Assembly: GCA_030746935.1 (NCBI GenBank)
Contig: JASLLV010000005.1
Coordinates: 1 to 36,883 of the forward strand
From: Rhodospirillales bacterium
GTDB lineage: Bacteria; Pseudomonadota; Alphaproteobacteria; Rhodospirillales; JASLLV01
DNA: 36,883 nt
Reading direction: 5' to 3'
A program made the position numbers and the translations under genes. Of the stretch, positions 27,426-36,883 are shown piece after piece. The notes under the pieces are model-generated. The model saw only the letters and a program-made list of their open reading frames with translations. It was not told the DNA's origin and searched no databases. Numbering within the stretch: the first letter of the stretch is position 1; each line of letters opens with the position of its first letter.

Positions 27426-27472
27426 GGCGGTTCGCAAGCGCCGCGACGGGAAAGGACGCAACGGAGTCCGGC

Positions 27473-28048
27473 ATGGTGCGCGCCTTGTTGCAAGCCGCGA
27501 TGGTGGCCCTGCTGATGATCGGTGCCGTCGATTCGACGGCGCTCGCGGCCGGCCTTCCGCAACTCGACGCGACCAAGTTCGCGCCGCAGGTGATCTGGCT
27601 CTTCCTCTCGTTCGCGATCTTTTATCTGCTCATGGCGCGGCTTGCGCTGCCCCGTATCAACCGCGTGCTCGAGGAACGCCAGCGACGTATCGACGATGGT
27701 CTGGCGAAAGCCGAGTCGCTCCGCGATGAAGCCGCCCGCGTACTCGAGGCCTATGAGGCCGCGATCGACGAGGCCCGGACCGAGGCCCGGACGATCGTTC
27801 GAACGGCTGCGGCCGAGTTCGCCGAGACCTCCGCCAAACGGCAGGGGGAGCTCGCCGAGCGCCTCGGCGCCGAGATCGCCCAAGGCGAGCAACGAATCGC
27901 CGAAGCCAAAGAGCGGGCGCTCGCCAACATCCGCGACGCGGCGATCGAAATCGCCCGCGCGGCGAGCGAGAAGCTTGTCGGCGAGGCCGCGGACGAGACG
28001 GTCCTTGGCGGCGCCGTCGACCACGCGCTGAAGGATCGTGCACGATGA
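27473..28048 (+). CDS. F0F1 ATP synthase subunit b'
   Basis: LPQLDATKFAPQVIWLFLSFAIFYLLMARLALPRINRVLEERQRRIDDGLAKAESLRDEA; tandem with the second b subunit. Confidence 0.93.
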   Translation: MVRALLQAAMVALLMIGAVDSTALAAGLPQLDATKFAPQVIWLFLSFAIFYLLMARLALPRINRVLEERQRRIDDGLAKAESLRDEAARVLEAYEAAIDEARTEARTIVRTAAAEFAETSAKRQGELAERLGAEIAQGEQRIAEAKERALANIRDAAIEIARAASEKLVGEAADETVLGGAVDHALKDRAR

Positions 28049-28572
28049 GTGCGCTTGCGGCGGAGGCCGGACATTCGGCGGCTGAGGCGTTTTTCGCCTC
28101 TACCGAATTCTGGGTGCTGGTTGCGTTCGTGATCCTGGTAGGGTTCGCAGCCAGGCCTCTGTTCCCAAAGATTGCCGGGGCCCTGGACGACCGTTCGGCA
28201 GCCATCAAGCGCCACCTCGACGAGGCCCGCGAGCTTCGCGAGGAGGCCCAGGAGCTGTTGGCCTCCTACCAGCGCAAGCATCGCGATTCGGCGACTGAGG
28301 CCGAGGCGATCCTCGATCTCGCGCGCAACGAGGCGGGGATGATGACCGAGCGCGCGGTGGGCGAGATGGAACGCACGCTCGAGCGTCGCGAGCAGCTCGC
28401 GCTGAATAGCATTGCGCACGCCGAATCGAAGGCGCTCGACGAAGTCCGCGACGCGGCGGCCGACGTAGCACTCGACGCCGTCCAACGCGTGATCGCCGAA
28501 ACCGTTACGGGCGAAAAGGCGGACGCCTTGATCGAAACCGAGATCAAGGAGCTTCCGAAGAAGCTGAATTAG
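28045..28572 (+). CDS. atpF: F0F1 ATP synthase subunit b
   Basis: TEFWVLVAFVILVGFAARPLFPKIAGALDDRSAAIKRHLDEARELREEAQELLASYQRKH; ATGA overlap with b'. Confidence 0.93.
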   Translation: MSALAAEAGHSAAEAFFASTEFWVLVAFVILVGFAARPLFPKIAGALDDRSAAIKRHLDEARELREEAQELLASYQRKHRDSATEAEAILDLARNEAGMMTERAVGEMERTLERREQLALNSIAHAESKALDEVRDAAADVALDAVQRVIAETVTGEKADALIETEIKELPKKLN

Positions 28573-28645
28573 AGCGCTATCGTGAAGCGCCAGCTGGCGC
28601 GATTCCACGCCGACGGACTACGCTCAAAGCCCCCGTCGAGGGGAT

Positions 28646-32406
<3,761 letters not shown>

Positions 32407-32419
32407 CCGCGACCGCCCC

Positions 32420-33235
32420 CTACCAGAACTGGTACCACGGCCCTTGCGAGGGAGCCTCTTCCTTTCCCTCAATGAGTCCGTAGCTGTCGCCGTACCAATC
32501 GTCGCCGCGAAAGTTATGGCTCAGGAAGGCCGCCCATTTGCGCGCCTCTGTCTCGGCGCCGAGCACGAGATTGACCTCCACGAGCCGATGCAGGGCTTCC
32601 GGCACGTGGCTCGTCGTCTGAAAGCGTTGAACGACGGTGATGAACCGGTTGATGGCGGCGTGGTAATGCCCCTGCTCCAGGTAGTAGCGGCCGATCTCCA
32701 TATCCGTGCCGGCGAGATGGTCGTTGATCAGGTCCAGCTTGATGCGGGCGTCGCGCGCGTAGCCGCTCGCCGGGTAGCGGCGGATCAGTTCGTCGAACGT
32801 CCCGAGCGCCTGTTGGGTCATGTTCTGGTCGCGGGCGACATCCGAGATCTGCTCGTAATAGGAAAGCCCCTTCAGGTAGTGCGCGTAGGGGGTATCGCGG
32901 TTCGACGGGTGCAGTTGGATGAAGCGGTCGATGGCGACGATGGCGTCGTCATATCGGTTGCCCACATAATGGCTGTAAGCGGCCATCAGTCGCGATTTGG
33001 TCGCCCACGCGGAATACGGATGCTGGCGCTCGACCTCGTCGAAGAGGATCGCTGCCTGCCCCGAATTTCGGCTTTCGAGGGCGTCCATCGCCTCGTTGTA
33101 GAGTTCGTGAACGGGTCGCTCGACGTATTCGCTGTCGCCGTCGCCCGAACATCCCGCAAGCGTGACGGTCGCCAAAACCGTCGCCAGCAGGGCGCGGCAA
33201 GCGGAACCGCGTTTCGTCGTCTCAATCTCTCGCAT
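32420..33235 (-). CDS. bamD: Outer membrane assembly lipoprotein BamD (ComL/YfiO)
   Basis: Lipobox TLAGCSG; PVHELYNEAMDALESRNSGQAAILFDEVERQHPYSAWATKSRLMAAYSHYVGNRYDDAIVAIDRFIQLHPSNRDTPYAHYLKGLSYYEQI. Confidence 0.95.
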   Translation of the reverse strand: MREIETTKRGSACRALLATVLATVTLAGCSGDGDSEYVERPVHELYNEAMDALESRNSGQAAILFDEVERQHPYSAWATKSRLMAAYSHYVGNRYDDAIVAIDRFIQLHPSNRDTPYAHYLKGLSYYEQISDVARDQNMTQQALGTFDELIRRYPASGYARDARIKLDLINDHLAGTDMEIGRYYLEQGHYHAAINRFITVVQRFQTTSHVPEALHRLVEVNLVLGAETEARKWAAFLSHNFRGDDWYGDSYGLIEGKEEAPSQGPWYQFW

Positions 33236-33365
33236 GGCCCTCGGCCGGCAACCGGGATTCTCGCTGCTGCGTCGGCGCACTATACCATGCGACGGCAGAC
33301 CGGCCCAACGGCCCAGGCGGGCGTCGGGTCCGGCGAAATCCGGGCGTGGAGTGAGAAAGAATTCG

Positions 33366-34400
33366 CTACGACGGAGGCCGGCCGTCAGGCGCCCGCGGCC
33401 ACGGATTGGAGGACGTGCGGGCGAGTCGTCTCGTCGGTTCGTGCGCGGGATGATCCAGCTCTCCGGCGCGAAGGACTTCTTCGCTCCACGCCTCGGAATC
33501 GGCGAACAATGTGCACAAAAGCTTGTTGTTGATGTCGTGGCCGGATCGAATTCCGTGGAACGCGCCCAAGATCGGCGCACCGGCGAGGTAAAGATCGCCC
33601 ACGGCATCGAGCGCCTTATGACGCGCGAATTCATCCTCGAACCGAAGGCCCCCGTGGTTGAGGATCCCGTCGCCGTCGACGACAATCGCGTTCTCGAGCG
33701 AGCCGCCCCGCGCGAGCCCGGCGGCCTGCATTTGCTCGATCTGGTCGAGGAAGCCGAAGGTTCGCGCCGGCGCCAACTCCGTCTTGAACGTTCCATTCAC
33801 GAGTGCCAGGGAAAGCGATTGGCGCGACACAATCGGGTTCTCGAAATCGATCTCGACACGCAGCGTGAAACCGGGCCCGGGCAGGAGCGACGCGGTGCTT
33901 CGCCCGTCGCTCACCGTTACGGGCTTCCGCACGCGGATGCCGCGGCGCGGGGCATCCTGCTCCTCGCAGCCGGCGCCGTCGATCAACGCGACGAACGGCG
34001 CCGCGCTTCCGTCCATGATAGGAATTTCGGGTCCGTCGACTTCGACCACGACGTTGTCGATTTCGCACCCCGCCAACGCCGCCAGCAGATGTTCGACCGT
34101 GCCGACGTGGGAGCCACCGTCGCCGACCAAGGTCGTGCAAAACCGCGTATTGACCACCCGGTCCCAACGTGCCGGAATCAGGGTGCCGCCGCCTTCGTCA
34201 CTACGCCTGAACGCGATGCCGGATCCCGGTGGCGCCGGGTGAAGGGTCACGGAAACCTTGGTCCCGCAATGGATGCCGATTCCGTCGAACGCGACCGCCG
34301 CGGCGAGGGTCTTCTGGCGGACGAATGGCCCGTCCGGGCCGTCACCGCCAAAATCGGTTTCGCGCCTTCCGCTATGGGCGGTCACTTGTACGATCTCCAT
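33366..34400 (-). CDS. lpxC: UDP-3-O-acyl-N-acetylglucosamine deacetylase LpxC
   Basis: RQKTLAAAVAFDGIGIHCGTKVSVTLHPAPPGSGIAFRR, GTVEHLLAALAG, EIPIMDGSAAPFV, ARTFGFLDQIEQMQAAGLARGGSLENAIV, HKALDAVGDLYLAGAPILG. Confidence 0.97.
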   Translation of the reverse strand: MEIVQVTAHSGRRETDFGGDGPDGPFVRQKTLAAAVAFDGIGIHCGTKVSVTLHPAPPGSGIAFRRSDEGGGTLIPARWDRVVNTRFCTTLVGDGGSHVGTVEHLLAALAGCEIDNVVVEVDGPEIPIMDGSAAPFVALIDGAGCEEQDAPRRGIRVRKPVTVSDGRSTASLLPGPGFTLRVEIDFENPIVSRQSLSLALVNGTFKTELAPARTFGFLDQIEQMQAAGLARGGSLENAIVVDGDGILNHGGLRFEDEFARHKALDAVGDLYLAGAPILGAFHGIRSGHDINNKLLCTLFADSEAWSEEVLRAGELDHPAHEPTRRLARTSSNPWPRAPDGRPPS

Positions 34401-34462
34401 CTTCACCTGTCCGCCTCTTTGCCGGCGCCGCTTTTCGATTTTTGCGAGAAGCGGTCGAGTCT

Positions 34463-34511
34463 CAAAGAAAAGCGCTTCGAGAGGCTGTTTACCAGCTGCT
34501 CCCGAAGCGCT
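34463..34511 (-). terminator. Rho-independent terminator/attenuator between ftsZ and lpxC
   Basis: Minus strand AGCGCTTCGGGAG…CTCTCGAAGCGCT (13-bp stem with one wobble) followed by TTTTCTTT. Confidence 0.75.
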
Positions 34512-34570
34512 CAAATCACTCTTTGTAACGGTTTGTTACGTCCGTTCAGTCGTTTACGGCAGTTCGCCCC

Positions 34571-36199
34571 TCAGTTCGCCTGGCGGCGGAGAAATGCCGG
34601 AATGTCGAGCAGGTCGTCTTCGGAATTCGATGACGCCAGCCGTTCGTTGGGATCGAGGCCGCCGAGTCGCGGCTGACCCGATTTCGCGGGCTCACGGTCG
34701 GATTCCGGCCGGCTTGCCGACGCCGCAGGGGCCTCGTCCGCGGCTGGATTGACTGGCGCGGGGTTGGTGGCCGCCGGCTTCGCGGCCCGGCCCGTGCCGG
34801 TCACTCGCTCGAACAGCGTCAGCCCTCTCGATTTCCGCGCCGAATCCACCGGTTGAGACTCCGTTCCCTGCGGGCCGTTGGCCATCGCCGCAACCGCGAA
34901 GGGATCGGGCTCCGGGCGGCTCTTCGTTGCCCTCGGGTCGACCGGAGGCGGAGGAATGTACGCATCGCCGCCGCCGACGGCTATTGCCGCCACCGCTTCG
35001 ACTGCGGCCGGCTCCTCGGCCGCGGGCTCTTCTTTCTCGGCGGCCTCCGCCTCGAGCGGCTCGGATGGCGGGAGCGCGCCCGGTCCATCGCCAGCCGCGG
35101 GCGCGGATTCCGGCATCTCGACCACGGTGGCGGACGTCGAGGCTTCCTCGGGAGCCGCTCCGACATGCGCCTTTTGACGTGCCGAGACGATGCTGAGCAT
35201 CGCCGGTCGGGACTTGAGCACCGCACTCGCATCCATGCCCGTGGCGACGATGGAGATGCGCATCCGGCCGTCCATCTCGTCGGCGAATGTCGAGCCGAAG
35301 ATGATGTGCGCCTCGGCTTCCACTTCCGAGCGGATGCGGTTCACCGCCTCATCGACCTCGAACAGCGTCATGTCGGGGCCGCCGGTAATATTGATGAGCA
35401 CGCCGGTCGCCCCGTTGAGGGAGTTGTCGTCGAGGAGCGGGTTGGCGATCGCGGCCTCGGCGGCGTCGAGCGCACGCCGTTCGTCGCCGGCCTCGCCCGT
35501 CCCCATCATCGCCTTCCCCATCTCGCTCATTACCGCCCGAATGTCGGCGAAATCCAGGTTGATCAACCCGGGCATCACGATCAAGTCGGTGATTCCGCGA
35601 ACGCCTGAGTGGAGCACGTCGTCCGCCATCTTGAAGGCGTCGGCGAAGGTCGTCTTCTCGTTGGCGACGCGGAAAAGGTTCTGGTTGGGAATGATGATCA
35701 GGGTATCGACGAACTGCTCGAGTTCCTCGAGCCCCGCCTCCGCGACCCGCATACGATGCACGCCTTCGAAGTCGAAGGGCTTGGTCACCACGCCGACCGT
35801 CAGAATGCCCTGCTCACGCGCCGCACGGGCGATCACCGGCGCGGCGCCGGTGCCGGTCCCGCCGCCCATGCCGGCGGTGATGAACACCATGTTCGGGTCG
35901 CCCATCTCGCGGATCAGTTCCTCAAGGCTTTCCTCGGCCGCCGCTTGGCCCACCTCGGGCCGCGATCCGGCGCCCAGTCCGCCGGTGATGTTCACGCCCA
36001 GCTGGATGCGCCGGTCGGTGTGCGTTCGCGAAAGCGCCTGTGAGTCGGTATTGGCGACGACGAACTCGACGCCCGCGAGTTGATCCTGGATCATGTTGTC
36101 GACGGCGTTTCCGCCGGCGCCGCCGACTCCGATGACCGTGATCTTAGGTTTCATGTCCGGCTTGGTCAGGTGTTCCGGAACGCTAATGTTGATGGTCAT
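34571..36199 (-). CDS. ftsZ: Cell division protein FtsZ
   Basis: [39 protein letters not shown] (tubulin signature); C-terminal conserved peptide [10 protein letters not shown]. Confidence 0.98.
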   Translation of the reverse strand: MTINISVPEHLTKPDMKPKITVIGVGGAGGNAVDNMIQDQLAGVEFVVANTDSQALSRTHTDRRIQLGVNITGGLGAGSRPEVGQAAAEESLEELIREMGDPNMVFITAGMGGGTGTGAAPVIARAAREQGILTVGVVTKPFDFEGVHRMRVAEAGLEELEQFVDTLIIIPNQNLFRVANEKTTFADAFKMADDVLHSGVRGITDLIVMPGLINLDFADIRAVMSEMGKAMMGTGEAGDERRALDAAEAAIANPLLDDNSLNGATGVLINITGGPDMTLFEVDEAVNRIRSEVEAEAHIIFGSTFADEMDGRMRISIVATGMDASAVLKSRPAMLSIVSARQKAHVGAAPEEASTSATVVEMPESAPAAGDGPGALPPSEPLEAEAAEKEEPAAEEPAAVEAVAAIAVGGGDAYIPPPPVDPRATKSRPEPDPFAVAAMANGPQGTESQPVDSARKSRGLTLFERVTGTGRAAKPAATNPAPVNPAADEAPAASASRPESDREPAKSGQPRLGGLDPNERLASSNSEDDLLDIPAFLRRQAN

Positions 36200-36314
36200 G
36201 TCCCTCTCCGTTTTGTTCCTCAAAACCGAGCCGACGCATGCGACACGTCGCCCAGGTGGATCGATGGTTCCATCTCGCCGCGAACCGCGTCCGCGACCGT
36301 AAAAAGGCCCCCCG

Positions 36315-36883
36315 TCAGAGGTTTTCGCGCAGCCATTGCCCGAGCCGACCCAAGCGGCCGTTCGGCTCCTCCACTGGGCGATACGCCCGTTCGGGCGCTC
36401 TTTGATTGTTGTCGGCGGGAAAGCTCAAAAGCCCCGCACACGTCGAGAACGCGGGTCCGCCGACCGCCTCGGCCAAGCCATCGACAGGTCGCGGCCTGGA
36501 CATTCGAACCTGTTTATCGAGCATCGTCGCGGCGAGTTCCCGCACGCCGGTGAGCTGACTCGCGCCGCCCGTAAGCACGACTCTGCGGCCGGCCACCTTG
36601 TCGAAGCCCGCGGCCTCGAGGCCCGAGCGCACCATCTCGAAGGTTTCCTCGAGGCGCGGCCGGATAATTCCGACCAGCATGGAACGCGGGACCTGGGTGG
36701 TTTCGCCGTCGTCGCCTTCGCCGATGAGCGGAACCTTGATGATCTCGCGGTCGTCCGAGGGCGACGGCAGAACGCTGCCGTGAAGGGTTTTGACGCGCTC
36801 GGCATGCTCGAGCGGCGTCGAGAGCCCGCGCGCGACGTCCTTGGTGACGTTGACGCCGCCAAGCGGGATCGAGTCCGTGTGAA
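36315..36883 (-). CDS. ftsA: Cell division protein FtsA (C-terminal part; runs off the window)
   Basis: …[33 protein letters not shown]…[44 protein letters not shown]; adjacent to ftsZ. Confidence 0.95.
   Translation of the reverse strand, partial: HTDSIPLGGVNVTKDVARGLSTPLEHAERVKTLHGSVLPSPSDDREIIKVPLIGEGDDGETTQVPRSMLVGIIRPRLEETFEMVRSGLEAAGFDKVAGRRVVLTGGASQLTGVRELAATMLDKQVRMSRPRPVDGLAEAVGGPAFSTCAGLLSFPADNNQRAPERAYRPVEEPNGRLGRLGQWLRENL

Noticed and set aside
36200-36314. Small hairpin (GTTTTG/CAAAAC) in the ftsA-ftsZ gap as a regulatory RNA
   Set aside because: Only a 6-bp AT-rich stem just upstream of the Shine-Dalgarno; too weak to claim without expression or conservation data.

Overview
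The window is a high-GC chromosomal segment with gene content and order typical of Alphaproteobacteria (Rhodospirillales-like by inference). The left half (about 0.6-18.8 kb) is a transport and catabolism region. It holds a DUF1847 cysteine-rich protein, two DHDPS/NAL-type aldolases, a tripartite TRAP transporter (dctPQM), a dienelactone hydrolase, two paralogous MFS permeases, a DapDC/ODC-like PLP decarboxylase, an orphan DctP, a class I cytochrome c, and a TAXI-TRAP system with a UspA protein and an RpiR regulator. The right half is core: apt, mutY, dciA (DUF721), a DsbA-like gene, smc, the F0 half of the ATP synthase (atpI-B-E-F'-F), then on the minus strand ftsA (partial), ftsZ, lpxC, bamD, recN and ligA. 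The main non-coding observations are: a 134-bp MITE-like element with 24-bp terminal inverted repeats between mutY and dciA; a perfect FNR/FixK-type palindrome in the DUF1847/aldolase divergent region; overlapping, mutually exclusive inverted repeats upstream of apt; a 10-bp perfect inverted repeat upstream of the RpiR gene; 12-bp tandem repeats at the 5' end of mutY; GC-rich hairpins just downstream of two TRAP binding-protein genes; and a coding-like in-frame extension after the DUF1847 amber stop. I found no CRISPR array, rRNA or tRNA. The best candidate for an undescribed system is the aldolase/DapDC-like decarboxylase/paralogous-MFS cluster at 6.4-11.5 kb. All family calls come from reading motifs; no database search was run.
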